A DNA stretch of 64,000 nucleotides from Streptomyces lasiicapitis (GTDB lineage Bacteria; Actinomycetota; Actinomycetes; Streptomycetales; Streptomycetaceae): the NCBI RefSeq assembly GCF_014646335.1, contig NZ_BMNG01000008.1, forward strand, positions 202,833 through 266,832. Direction: 5' to 3'. A program made the position numbers and the translations under genes. Every line of letters begins with the position of its first letter. Within the stretch, counting starts at the first letter, position 1. This document shows positions 7,869 to 16,366 of the stretch, piece after piece. The notes under the pieces are model-generated. The model was not told the origin of the DNA, searched no databases, and saw only the letters and a list, made by a program, of their open reading frames with translations.

Positions 7869-8381
7869 ATGTTCACCGCACACACCGTGGAGACCGCGCC
7901 GGAGGGCTCCCGGGCCGCCATGGAGGGCGTCACCCGTGCCTTCGGCGTGCTGCCGGACGCCGCCGCCCGGCTCGCCGCCTCACCCGAACTGCTCACCGGA
8001 TTCCTCGAGTTGAGCCAGAAGTTCGAGCGCACGACGCTCGACCCGCTCGCCCGCGAGACCGTCGTCATGACTGTCGCCGTGCGCAACGACTGCCATGTGT
8101 GCGTGACCCTGCACACCGGCAAGCTGCGCAAGCTCGGCGCCGACGCGGGGCTTGTCGCCGCGCTCCGGGAGGGCGGGGAGCTGCCCGAAGGGCATGAACG
8201 CCTCGAAGCTGTCAGGCAGTTCGCCCTTCGGGTCATCGAGAGTGCGGGCGGCGTGGACGACGGTGACCTGAAGGCCTTCCTGGATCATGGCTACACGGAG
8301 CGGAACGCCCTGGAGGTGGTGATGGGCATCGGCACGTACACGATGTCGACGCTCGCCAACCGCCTCACGCGAGCGGTCTGA
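7869..8381 (+). CDS. Carboxymuconolactone decarboxylase / AhpD-like protein
   Basis: 170 residues of the CMD/AhpD fold. The active-site CxxC is CHVC in VRNDCHVCVTLHTGKLRKLG (about residues 75-94), with the following His typical of AhpD-like peroxidase partners. The frame starts with a good ribosome site (AGGGGGA) before ATG 7869. AhpD-like proteins with CxxC act in peroxide or disulphide reduction; a role in alkylperoxide defence under the divergent MarR is a reasonable inference, not shown. Confidence 0.88.
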   Translation: MFTAHTVETAPEGSRAAMEGVTRAFGVLPDAAARLAASPELLTGFLELSQKFERTTLDPLARETVVMTVAVRNDCHVCVTLHTGKLRKLGADAGLVAALREGGELPEGHERLEAVRQFALRVIESAGGVDDGDLKAFLDHGYTERNALEVVMGIGTYTMSTLANRLTRAV

Positions 8382-8388
8382 ACCGGGG

Positions 8389-10644
8389 TCAGCCCAGGGA
8401 CGCCCACTGCTTCCAGTAGGGCGCGTCGCCGAGCGCGACCCGGTTGCCGAACGTTCCGTTCCCCTTGCCCGCGTTGAGCCACAGGCGGTTGCCGGTGTCG
8501 CGCGCGACGAGGTCGTGCTTGCCGTCGCCGTCGACGTCACCCGCTCCGACGACGTCCTTGTAGGACCCGCCCCAGTCCTTGAAGACCCGCACCCGGTCCT
8601 TCAACTTGCCGGTGGGCAGGCCGTCGTAGCGCCAGAGGTTGCCGGACTTGTCGAGGGCGAGGACGTCGCCGAGGCCGTCGGCGTTGAGGTCGCCTGCGCC
8701 TATGACTCGCTTGTAGGTGGTCCAGGCGGAGCGGATCTTTACGCGGGGCTTGAAGGCGTCCGTGCCGTTGTGGGCGTACAGGTATATGTCGCCGGTCGCC
8801 TTGTCCCTGGCCAGCAGGTCGGGGCGGCCGTCGCCCGTCTGGTCGCCGCTCGCGAGCAGTGTGTCGTAGCCGCTCCAGTCGCGGGCCAGGCGCTTGTGCG
8901 GGGAGTCGGGGGTGGGGAGGCCGCCGCACACCGGGGTGTAGAGGCGGGTCTCGCCTTCGGGGAGCCGGACGATCAGGTCGTTGCAGCGGTCGCCGTCGAA
9001 GTCGCCGAACGGCACGACGCGGGTCTCGGACTTCCAGGGGGAGGCGTAGAACGTCTCCGTGGGGTTCGTGGTGTCCCCCGTGTACAGCTTCATGGAGTCG
9101 CTCTGCGACAGGCCCAGGACGTCCGCCCGGTCGTCGTCCGCGTAGTCGTGCCACTTCGGCTTCGCGCGCGTGCCCGTCGTCGCCGTGTACGTGGCGGGTG
9201 CTGCGCCCGGCGCCGACTGCGTCCACACCGCCACCGGGCGGCCCTTGCCGTCGGCGGCCACGCGGCCCGTGCTGACTGTGTCCTTCGTCCGCGCGCTGAG
9301 GGTGCGCGGCTTTGACAGGTCGCCGCCCTTCACGGTCTGCGCGACGAAGTCCTGCCGCACGCTGCGGCCGAGTTCGAAGCGCTTCTGTGTGTACGTGACG
9401 ACGGTGGTGTCGTCTGCGGTGGTCGTGGCGGTCAGCGAGTCGGACTCCACGTAGGAGGCCAGCTTGCGGGGCGCGCTCCAACTGCCTTGTGCAGCAAGGC
9501 GAGTGGCTATGCCCGGGGTGCCCGCGCCCGTCATGCCCACCGCCGTCACGTCGCCGTTCGGCGTCGTCAGGAGCTCGGCCGGTGCGTACGACCTCGCGCC
9601 GACCCCGGTCTGCTCCGCCGCGCCCCACTCGGCCGCCCCCGCCGCCTTGCGCGCGTACGTGCCGTTGGACAGCAGGTGGAAACCGCCCTTGGGGTGGGCG
9701 GCCAGCGTGACCTGCTTGGGGCGCTCGCCGAGCAGGGGGAGGTCGTTCGGTTCGGTCCACGAGGAGTCGGAGCCGGCTGCCGCGGGCTTCGCGGGCTTTT
9801 CGACGTACTTGTAGTGCCACTTGTACGCGGTCGGGTCCGGGTCCACGCCGTCGCCCGTGTAGTGGCTGTTGCCGCCCCAGAGAACGCCGACGGTTCCCGA
9901 CTCGTCGACGGCCACGCGCAGGTCCCACAGCACGTAGTTGTAGACGTTGTCCTCGCGGACTATCGGGTCGGGGAGCTGGTCCAGGGTCTTCGGCGCCGAC
10001 CAGTCACCGCTCGGCGCCGACCGCTCGACGACGGTCAGGCGGTGGTCCTTGTCCATCCACGCCACGGCCTGGTGGCCCTTGGCGTTGGCGGCGAGGGTGG
10101 TCAACTGCGTGCGCCAGTGCGCCCAGTCGCCCGCGAGGGTGCCGGTCGTGACGTCCTCGGCGGGGCCGAACGCGGTGCCGTCCGGTGCGAGGCGGGACAG
10201 CTTCAGGGTGCGGCTGCCGTCTTCGGCGGCGGTCGTCCACGAGAGGAGCGAGACCGCGCCGTCGTCGGTGCGCTGGAGCGTGGCGCCGGTGGGCACGGGC
10301 GCGGTCTGCTGCCAGGTGGTGCTGCCCGCCGGGCGCACGGAGAGGACGGTCTTGCCGTCCTGCGTGAAGAGCCCGGCAACGGTGCCGTTCCTCGCCGACT
10401 TCAGGTCGAGGACGGCGGTGACGCCGGGCAGTTCCTTCGGCGCGGTCCACGGGCCGAGTCCGGCCGGGACGGCTGTGGCCGCGGGTGTGGGTGCGGGTGC
10501 GGCGGGTGCGGTGGGCGTGGCCGCCTGGGCGTACGGCGCGGCGATGCCCAGCGCGAGAGCGGAGGCGAGCGCGCTGCCCAGGAGCGTGCGGGCCTGTCGC
10601 GACGACCGGCGGGCTGCCGCCGGTCTGGTGGTGCGGATGGTCAT
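8389..10644 (-). CDS. Secreted VCBS/FG-GAP repeat protein
   Basis: 751 residues. A Tat/Sec-like signal peptide (RRSSRQARTLLGSALASALALGIAAPYAQA, cleavage near AQA-AT, about residue 41) is followed by a Pro/Ala linker, a beta-propeller-like region (about 70-480) of repeated blocks, and a C-terminal series of five VCBS repeats (about 505-750) with calcium-loop patterns such as FGDFDGDRCNDLIVR, SGDQTGDGRPDLLAR and AGDVDGDGKHDLVAR. Extracellular, probably adhesive or ligand-binding; no enzyme domain is visible. Its stop lies 8 bp from the convergent CMD gene end. Confidence 0.88.
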   Translation of the reverse strand: MTIRTTRPAAARRSSRQARTLLGSALASALALGIAAPYAQAATPTAPAAPAPTPAATAVPAGLGPWTAPKELPGVTAVLDLKSARNGTVAGLFTQDGKTVLSVRPAGSTTWQQTAPVPTGATLQRTDDGAVSLLSWTTAAEDGSRTLKLSRLAPDGTAFGPAEDVTTGTLAGDWAHWRTQLTTLAANAKGHQAVAWMDKDHRLTVVERSAPSGDWSAPKTLDQLPDPIVREDNVYNYVLWDLRVAVDESGTVGVLWGGNSHYTGDGVDPDPTAYKWHYKYVEKPAKPAAAGSDSSWTEPNDLPLLGERPKQVTLAAHPKGGFHLLSNGTYARKAAGAAEWGAAEQTGVGARSYAPAELLTTPNGDVTAVGMTGAGTPGIATRLAAQGSWSAPRKLASYVESDSLTATTTADDTTVVTYTQKRFELGRSVRQDFVAQTVKGGDLSKPRTLSARTKDTVSTGRVAADGKGRPVAVWTQSAPGAAPATYTATTGTRAKPKWHDYADDDRADVLGLSQSDSMKLYTGDTTNPTETFYASPWKSETRVVPFGDFDGDRCNDLIVRLPEGETRLYTPVCGGLPTPDSPHKRLARDWSGYDTLLASGDQTGDGRPDLLARDKATGDIYLYAHNGTDAFKPRVKIRSAWTTYKRVIGAGDLNADGLGDVLALDKSGNLWRYDGLPTGKLKDRVRVFKDWGGSYKDVVGAGDVDGDGKHDLVARDTGNRLWLNAGKGNGTFGNRVALGDAPYWKQWASLG

Positions 10645-10714
10645 GTGTGTGAGCCCCCCCCGGGCTTGATGTGCGGATGCGCTGCGGACGCGCGGATGTG
10701 CGTGTGCTGGGGTG

Positions 10715-10742
10715 GACGGGCCCGCCGGTCGGCGGGCCCGTC
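10715..10742. terminator. Hairpin between the two FG-GAP genes
   Basis: GACGGGCCCGCCG-GT-CGGCGGGCCCGTC is a perfect 13-bp inverted repeat located 56 bp after the stop of the 486-residue FG-GAP gene (minus strand) and upstream of the 751-residue one. It probably ends the first transcript. Confidence 0.75.
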
Positions 10743-10797
10743 CGTCGCTTGCGTTGCTCAGGCGGTCAGGCGGACGGGCAGCCAGCGGGTCAGTCGC

Positions 10798-12258
10798 TCA
10801 ACTGGCCATGCGGTAGCCGAAGTTGCCGCCGCCGGCCGGGCCGCCGATGGCGCCCAGGTGGAAGCTGGTGGCGCCCTCTCCGGTCACCCCGGAGGTGCCG
10901 GTGGCCAGCTTCCAGACGCGGCCCTTGTAGCCATCCTCGCCGTTGCCGCCGACGTACAGCTCCGCGGCGCCGTCCTCGCCCGCGACCACGGCCGCCGAGG
11001 CGCCGAAGTGGTCGTCGTTCTCCGACGTGCTCGGTATGCCCTTGGAGTTCTGCGTGAACGAGGCCGCGCCGGTGGTGGTGATGCCGGTCGCGCTGCCGCG
11101 CAGCACGGTGATCGCGCCGGACTTCGCGGTGGTGGCAGCGTCGGAGCCGGTCTCGTACGAGGCGCCGACTATCAGGTCCGGGTAGCCGTCGCGGTCGGTG
11201 TCGCCGATGGCCACCGACGAGCCGAACTTGTCGCCCGCCTCCTCGACGCCGGGCACGCCCGCGCTGGCCTGCGTGTACTCGCGGGACTTCACGGTGTCGC
11301 TGACGCCGTTCTTGCCGCCGTACGTCACGTACACCTTGTTCAGCGACGGGTGGCCGGTGACCAGGTCCTGGTAGCCGTCCTTGTTCAGGTCGCCGACGGC
11401 GGAGGGCCGGGACTCCTCGTACTTGTACGGCCCCGGGAACTCGGCGGCCTTCACCAGGCCGTCGGGGGAGCCCTTCAGGATGACGCCGCCCCTCGAGCCG
11501 TCGCCGAGGCCGATGCCGCCGCCCACCACGACGTCGGCTGTGCCGTCGCCCGTCAGGTCGGCGACGTACACAGTGCTTGTGTTGGTCTTGTCCAGCTTGA
11601 CGGTGTCGCGGTTCCAGATACCGGCCGGCTTGCCCGTGGTGCGGTTCAGCGGGCCGAGCAGGGCGGAGACGCCGTAGGCCATGCCGTGGTGGGCGCGGCT
11701 GACGAAGTCGTCGACACCGTCGCCGTTGACGTCGCCCACGCCCATGCCGCCGCCGAGCAGCTTCGGCGAGTCGGCGGTGTAGTTCCCCGGCGGCAGTTCG
11801 GTGCCCTCGCCGGTGATGCCGTCCTTGCCGCCCCAGAGGACCATGTTCTTCTGGAGGTAGTGGACGACCAGGTCGTCGTACCCGTCGCCGTCCAGGTCGC
11901 CCGTGGCGCTGACCTCGCGCCACTTGCCGTCCGCGACGGGCTCGCCCGGGACGCCCGGGGTCGCCTGGCTGAGGATCGTCGCGGTGTCGTACTTCAGGCC
12001 GGTCGCCGAGCCGTACGCGATCGTGACGACGCCCGCGCGCTTGACGTCGCCGACGGTCGCCGTGTGGGCGCCGATGGCCAGGTCCTGGCGGCCGTCTCCG
12101 TTGAAGTCGGCCTTGTTCCCGGCCGGTTGTCCCGGCGCCGGCGCCGAGGGTGCCGACGGTGCGGCGAGGGCGGCGGGTGCCAGGGCTGTCGTCCCGGCCG
12201 TCGTCCCCGCGAGTGCGGCCGCGCATACGGCGGCCGCGGTGAGCGCTCTGCGGCGCAT
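10798..12258 (-). CDS. Secreted FG-GAP (integrin-alpha-like) repeat protein
   Basis: 486 residues from ATG 12258, chosen because MRRRALTAAAVCAAALAGTT begins a signal peptide (cleavage near ALA-AP, about residue 33); the longer open frame adds an unlikely basic leader. The mature part is about seven FG-GAP blades: KADFNGDGRQDLAIGA, SATGDLDGDGYDDLVVHY, VGDVNGDGVDDFVSRA, VADLTGDGTADVVVGG, VGDLNKDGYQDLVTGH, IGDTDRDGYPDLIVGA, each with the DxDxDG calcium loop. Extracellular beta-propeller of unknown ligand. The neighbouring 751-residue gene is a related secreted protein; both ATGs follow a run of G then CACAC. Confidence 0.88.
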   Translation of the reverse strand: MRRRALTAAAVCAAALAGTTAGTTALAPAALAAPSAPSAPAPGQPAGNKADFNGDGRQDLAIGAHTATVGDVKRAGVVTIAYGSATGLKYDTATILSQATPGVPGEPVADGKWREVSATGDLDGDGYDDLVVHYLQKNMVLWGGKDGITGEGTELPPGNYTADSPKLLGGGMGVGDVNGDGVDDFVSRAHHGMAYGVSALLGPLNRTTGKPAGIWNRDTVKLDKTNTSTVYVADLTGDGTADVVVGGGIGLGDGSRGGVILKGSPDGLVKAAEFPGPYKYEESRPSAVGDLNKDGYQDLVTGHPSLNKVYVTYGGKNGVSDTVKSREYTQASAGVPGVEEAGDKFGSSVAIGDTDRDGYPDLIVGASYETGSDAATTAKSGAITVLRGSATGITTTGAASFTQNSKGIPSTSENDDHFGASAAVVAGEDGAAELYVGGNGEDGYKGRVWKLATGTSGVTGEGATSFHLGAIGGPAGGGNFGYRMAS

Positions 12259-12373
12259 GTGTGGTCCCCCCACTTCCCATGGCGGGCCGGGCGGACCCGA
12301 GGGCCGGGTTGCCCGGAATAGCCGCCAAAAGATCAAATCCAGCCAGATGATAAGCGCAACGAGGCGGGAACGG

Positions 12374-13708
12374 TCACGTCCGTATCCCTTCCGTCGCACC
12401 CGCCCCATCGGCCTCCCGGCTGCCCCCGTTCCCGTCTTTGCGCCCGTACATGAGGCGCCGCAGCAGTGTCTCGGCGGGGCCGCGCAGTCCCCGCAGTTCC
12501 AGGGCGTACGCGCCCGCGACCGTCACCAGCCACACCCCCACCGCCACCAGCACCATGCTCGCGCTGGTCAGGTGCTCGCCGAGGCCCAGGCCCCAGGCCG
12601 CGAGCAGCGGTGCGAAGAGGAGGGAGTGGGTCAGGTAGCAGGACAAGGACCGCTTGCCGACCGCCGACACGGCCGTGATCGCCTTTGCGCCACGGCGCCG
12701 CGGGCGCCGGGTCCACCAGTGCGCGAACAGGGCCACCAGCGCCACGTACCCGAGCCCGGCGGCGTTGCCCGTGACGTCGCGCAGGGTGAACAGCGGGCCC
12801 GACTCGCTCAGCGCGTCCGCCGGTATGTCGAGGACGCCGACGTGGGCGAGGGCGGTGGGCAGCGCGCCGAGCCAGCCGATCCCGATCCCGACGACCGCAG
12901 TGCCGCGCAGCAGCTTCACATGCCTGCCCGGCTCCTCCAGGATGCGGCGCCGGGCCGCCCAGAAGCCCAGCAGGAAGATGACGCAGCCGCCGGTCAGCAG
13001 CACGAGGGGTGCGGCGAGGCCCATCAGGTACAGGCCGGTCTCCGTGCGCGTGCCCGCCGCCGCGAGCCAGCTCTCCTTGCCCGCCCCGAACGCCTCGCTG
13101 CCCGGGTCCGCGCCCGCGTCCCCCATCGATCCGAGGTCGCCGCCGCTCAGCATCGTCGTGACGACCGGCTGCGCCGACAGCACCACGAGCAGCGTCGCCG
13201 CTATCCCTATCCACCACTTCAGCGCGCGGTCGCTGCGCCGCAGGAACAGCCAGCCCAGGACCAGGCTCACCAGTCCGTAGAAGCCGATGATGTCGCCCGC
13301 CATCAGCAGTGTCGCGTGCGCGAAGCCGATCACCATCATCCACAGGCTCCGCCTGCGCAGCAGGCCGACCGCCTTCCGCTCGGACGTCCCGCCCGCCGTC
13401 TGGCGGAGGAAGAGCTGCATCATTCCGTACCCGAACAGGAACGCGAACAGCGGGTAGATCCGGAGGTCCAGGCCCACGATCATCGCGAACTGCACCGTGT
13501 GGTCCGCCCACGAGCCGTTCACCGGCTGCCAGCCGGACGGCCCGTACTCCGAATTCCACAGGTGGAACGCCGTGTTGGACATGGCGATGAACAGGAGCAT
13601 CAGCCCTCGCCCGAGGTCGGGCGCGAGTGCGCGTTCGCTTGCGCGGATGCTTGTCGGGGTGGGCTCCGCTGCGCGGGGCTGTGGGGTCGCGTCGGTGTGG
13701 ACCGTCAT
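12374..13708 (-). CDS. DUF418 family membrane protein
   Basis: 444-residue polytopic protein with about 9-10 membrane segments. The signature is the N-terminal RGLMLLFIAMSNTAF (about residue 36) and the C-terminal DUF418 region with SAVGKRSLSCYLTHSLLF and WLVTVAGAYALELRGLRGPAE(T)LLRRLMYG, near residues 350-425. Such YeiB-like proteins are suggested transporters or acyltransferase-like membrane proteins; the role is not known. It is the last gene before a 48-bp gap to the DUF397 gene, which points the same way. Confidence 0.87.
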   Translation of the reverse strand: MTVHTDATPQPRAAEPTPTSIRASERALAPDLGRGLMLLFIAMSNTAFHLWNSEYGPSGWQPVNGSWADHTVQFAMIVGLDLRIYPLFAFLFGYGMMQLFLRQTAGGTSERKAVGLLRRRSLWMMVIGFAHATLLMAGDIIGFYGLVSLVLGWLFLRRSDRALKWWIGIAATLLVVLSAQPVVTTMLSGGDLGSMGDAGADPGSEAFGAGKESWLAAAGTRTETGLYLMGLAAPLVLLTGGCVIFLLGFWAARRRILEEPGRHVKLLRGTAVVGIGIGWLGALPTALAHVGVLDIPADALSESGPLFTLRDVTGNAAGLGYVALVALFAHWWTRRPRRRGAKAITAVSAVGKRSLSCYLTHSLLFAPLLAAWGLGLGEHLTSASMVLVAVGVWLVTVAGAYALELRGLRGPAETLLRRLMYGRKDGNGGSREADGAGATEGIRT

Positions 13709-13756
13709 GCCTTCGACGCTACGAACTCCGCCCGGGGCCGAGCATCGTCCGATCGG

Positions 13757-13966
13757 CTATCGACGGCTACCCGAAGGAGAGTGTGTGGAGAGGAAGGCGG
13801 TCCACGTGGCCCGCGCTATGTGGAGGGTCGGACCGTCGGGGGCCTTGGAGTCGCGTATGTGGACGGTGGTGGCTTCGCCGGGAGTGGGGCAGAGGGCTAT
13901 TTCCAGGCACTCCCCGCCTTGGCTGCCGCTGTAGCTGCTCTTGAACCAGTTCAGGTCGGTGCTCAT
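13757..13966 (-). CDS. DUF397 protein
   Basis: 69 residues with the family core LNWFKSSYSGSQGGECLEIA near residues 5-24, VHIRDSKAPDGPTL in the middle and the closing W-x-x-F segment. DUF397 proteins are small Streptomyces partners of XRE/DUF5753 regulators (BldB/WhiJ-associated families). Its ATG overlaps the stop of the upstream XRE gene by 4 bp (ATGA), so the two are translationally coupled and probably act together, in line with known pairs that affect development or antibiotic production. Confidence 0.9.
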   Translation of the reverse strand: MSTDLNWFKSSYSGSQGGECLEIALCPTPGEATTVHIRDSKAPDGPTLHIARATWTAFLSTHSPSGSRR

Positions 13967-14775
13967 GAGGCCTGTGCCACCTCTTCGATGAAGGTCGCGG
14001 ACTCTTCGGGGCTGAGAGCCTGAGCTCGCAGAATGCCATAGCGTGCGAACAGGTTTCCTAGCTCGGGTTGTTCGCTGACGAAGTAGCCGCCGCTCGGGCC
14101 TTCGACGTACGCGAGGTGGTTGCGTTCGGCGGTCTCCAGCAGAATCATCGGCCCGTCCAGCCCTGCGTGCACCTTTCGGTTGTGTTGCATCACCTGGATC
14201 TCGACATTGCGCCTGCGGCCGATGTCGAGCAGGTTCTCCAACTGCCCTTTGAGGGCCTCGGGGCCGCCGATGGGCCGGGTGAGCGTGATCTCTTCCAGTA
14301 CGAAGCCGACAACCGGCGCGGGCTTGCGTTGCAAGACATGCTGGCGTTCCAGCCGAGCCGCTACTCGGGCCTCGATCTCATCGTCCTCCATGGGCGGGCA
14401 GTGGGAGCCGAAGATGGCCCGCGCATACGCCTCCGTCTGGAGCAGGCCCGAGATCACGTGGTTCGCGTACATGTAGATGCCGACGGCCTTCGCCTCCTCC
14501 TCGGCGTAGTCCTCGAACCACGCAGGGAAACGGCTGACCTTCAAGTTCACGCCCGCAGCCAGAAGTGCACCTTGTGCACCCAGTGCGTCGTCCGCGATCT
14601 CCACGAACTGGCCCTTGGGCGGCCGCTCGCCCCGCTCCACCATGGCCACTTGGGACTTGGAGTACTTGACGTACACGCCAAGCCCTTCCTGGGTCATCCC
14701 TGCCCGCTCGCGGAAGAACCGCAGCAACGCGCCGAACATCTTGAGGTTCCCCGAACCTCGTTCACCGGAGTGCAC
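13963..14775 (-). CDS. XRE family regulator with DUF5753
   Basis: 270 residues from GTG 14775. The helix-turn-helix (about residues 16-70: LRFFRERAGMTQEGLGVYVK then YSKSQVAMVERGERPP) is followed by the DUF5753 sensing region (100-265) with the typical VISGLLQTEAYARA and FVLEEITLTRPIGG. I preferred GTG 14775 to the upstream GTG 14814 because GGGGAGGT lies 4 bases before it. Co-directional and overlapping with the DUF397 gene. WhiJ-like pairs of this kind act as repressor and antagonist; that is family knowledge. Confidence 0.88.
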   Translation of the reverse strand: MHSGERGSGNLKMFGALLRFFRERAGMTQEGLGVYVKYSKSQVAMVERGERPPKGQFVEIADDALGAQGALLAAGVNLKVSRFPAWFEDYAEEEAKAVGIYMYANHVISGLLQTEAYARAIFGSHCPPMEDDEIEARVAARLERQHVLQRKPAPVVGFVLEEITLTRPIGGPEALKGQLENLLDIGRRRNVEIQVMQHNRKVHAGLDGPMILLETAERNHLAYVEGPSGGYFVSEQPELGNLFARYGILRAQALSPEESATFIEEVAQAS

Positions 14776-14858
14776 AGCGACCTCCCCGAACGCACAGCCC
14801 TGCACGGCCCTCACCAGGCCCTGGTCACAGTATGTGAGCGTCCATAAGCATCTGCCGT

Positions 14859-15287
14859 ATGAACCCGGAAATTCAGACTCCCCCCACGACGCTCGCCCAC
14901 CCCTGGATCCCCGCCTCCGGCCACGCCCTGCGCCACACCGGCATCCACTTCGACGCGATCCGCGTCCCCGGCGCCCTCGGCGACCAAGTCGCGTACGAAC
15001 TCATCCAGTTCACCGACTTCCAGGCGGGCCCGATCATCCGCGAGGTCACCGGCGGGCGGAACATGTACTTCGTCCTCCGGGCGGGCACGGCAGCCCTGCA
15101 CGTATGGCGCGGCGGCGCCCGGGCGCTCGGGCGCGACAGCCGAGGCGTGGCCTTCGTCGGCGTACCCGCCCTTGAGGGCAACACCTGGCCGCTGGACTGG
15201 CGGTCGCCGCCGACGCGGGAAACTCCGTACGTGGTGGGGGAGTTGCTGCGACACGTGGTGGAGCGGGTTTTGGCTACGGTACGGTGA
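14859..15287 (+). CDS. Small conserved protein paired with an XRE regulator
   Basis: 142 residues, function unknown. It has HTGIHFDAIRVP (about 24-35), a middle GPIIREVTGGRNMYFVLRAG (about 55-74), HVWRGGARALG and a late FVGVPALEG. The same order of blocks (FDAVRVP, GPVIRDTRSGGRPYYALV, TYLGVPRPG) occurs in the 154-residue protein at 36117-36581, so the two are paralogues. Both lie beside an XRE regulator. The pattern resembles a reduced primase/polymerase-type N-terminal domain lacking obvious catalytic acids; that is only a guess. It is divergent from the XRE gene with 83 bp between. Confidence 0.7.
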   Translation: MNPEIQTPPTTLAHPWIPASGHALRHTGIHFDAIRVPGALGDQVAYELIQFTDFQAGPIIREVTGGRNMYFVLRAGTAALHVWRGGARALGRDSRGVAFVGVPALEGNTWPLDWRSPPTRETPYVVGELLRHVVERVLATVR

Positions 15288-15326
15288 CCGTGCAATCACG
15301 CTCTGTGCGGAAACGTCGCTTAGAGC

Positions 15327-15361
15327 GGTCCTCGGAGGTGCTGAAACACCGTCCGAGGACC
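15327..15361. terminator. Long hairpin upstream of the winged-helix gene
   Basis: GGTCCTCGGA-GGTG-CTGAAA-CACC-G-TCCGAGGACC folds into a 14-bp stem with one bulged G and a CTGAAA loop. It lies 40 bp after one gene and about 33 bp before the start of the next on the same strand. It may terminate the first gene or act as an attenuator for the second. Confidence 0.75.
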
Positions 15362-15393
15362 TTCACCACCGAGTGGATCTGGAGTCCATCGGG

Positions 15394-16362
15394 ATGCTTC
15401 GGCATGCTATCGCGCCTGCGCGGCGCTATACGAAGGCTTCGCACGACGTCGTACGGCATCCGTGCCTGAACAGCGACGCGAAGATTCTGCTCCTGTACGT
15501 GCAGGGGCTCCCGGACGCGGACGCGTCGGCCAAGTCGCTGAGCGAGCACGCGGCTCGCCTCGGGATCACGGGACGGGCCTACCAGCGGGCCAAGCAACTC
15601 CTCGCCGACAGCGGCTACTTGCACGAGTGGCGGTGGCAGGGGGAGCGGGGGCGTTGGATCACGGAGCAGTTGCTGGCGAACGTCACTCTCACGCGTGAGG
15701 GGGCGGGGGTGGTTCGGGAGGGCGGTTGTCCTGAGCCGTTGGGGCCCTCGGTGCCGCCTGTGTCGCCGAGTGCGCAGCCACGGACGGTCGGTCGGCCGAG
15801 GGGTCGGGAGGTCGGTGGCTCTTACCCGGACAAGAACGTGGGGGAAGATCTTTCCCACCTCCCACCCGAACTCGATCCCGAGCCCGGATCGAAGCCCGCG
15901 CCGGAAGTCGCCGAAGCTGAGCGGGTGTTGCTGTCGCTGCGGCATGTCAGCAGGGAGTTGCTGCTGGGGGTGCGTGAGGCCAGAGGCCTCGCGGACGCGG
16001 CGGCGGAGTGGCTGCGGAGGGGTGTTTCGGCGGCGGAGCTGCGGCTGGCGCTGACGGCCGGGTTACCGGTGGAGGGTGTGCGGTCGGCTGCCGGATTCGT
16101 ACGGCATCGGCTGGTCCAGAAGCTTCCGGCTGTGGCGGAAGTGGTGCCCGTGGCCGGGGCGGGAGTTGGGGCTGAAGCGTTGGTGACGTGCGAGGGGCCC
16201 GGGGACGAGCACGTGTTTCGGCGGGTGGGGGAGGAGCGGGAGTGCGGGCGGTGCCGGGTGGCTGCGGCTGTGGCTGCCGGGCGGGAGGGGGTTGTGCGGG
16301 GGGTGCCGTGGAGGGAGCGGGTGGCGGGGGTGACGGCTGGGGCGGCCGGGGCTGTGGGGTGA
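15394..16362 (+). CDS. Winged-helix DNA-binding protein, replication-initiator-like
   Basis: 322 residues from ATG 15394 (GGAG 9 bases upstream; GTG 15373 is an alternative). Residues 20-95 look like a winged helix: SDAKILLLYVQGLPDADASA, SEHAARLGITGRAYQRAKQLLADSGYL, then HEWRWQGERGRW as wing. The middle (about 105-170) is a Pro/Arg-rich linker. A helical part (175-250) resembles the end domain of Streptomyces helix-turn-helix proteins near mobile regions. The last 60 residues hold a Cys pair (ECGRCR) and end Gly/Ala-rich. It ends 4 bp before the convergent TPR gene. Function not known. Confidence 0.7.
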   Translation: MLRHAIAPARRYTKASHDVVRHPCLNSDAKILLLYVQGLPDADASAKSLSEHAARLGITGRAYQRAKQLLADSGYLHEWRWQGERGRWITEQLLANVTLTREGAGVVREGGCPEPLGPSVPPVSPSAQPRTVGRPRGREVGGSYPDKNVGEDLSHLPPELDPEPGSKPAPEVAEAERVLLSLRHVSRELLLGVREARGLADAAAEWLRRGVSAAELRLALTAGLPVEGVRSAAGFVRHRLVQKLPAVAEVVPVAGAGVGAEALVTCEGPGDEHVFRRVGEERECGRCRVAAAVAAGREGVVRGVPWRERVAGVTAGAAGAVG

Positions 16363-16366
16363 GGGG

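Noticed and set aside
10654..10661. C8 tract before the 751-residue gene as a phase-variation switch
   Set aside because: It lies upstream of the start codon in a G/C-rich leader; slippage there would not shift the reading frame.
9487..12321. Long plus-strand open frame opposite the FG-GAP genes
   Set aside because: It is antisense to two genes with clear repeats and signal peptides, and has no ribosome site or domain; a GC-bias shadow.
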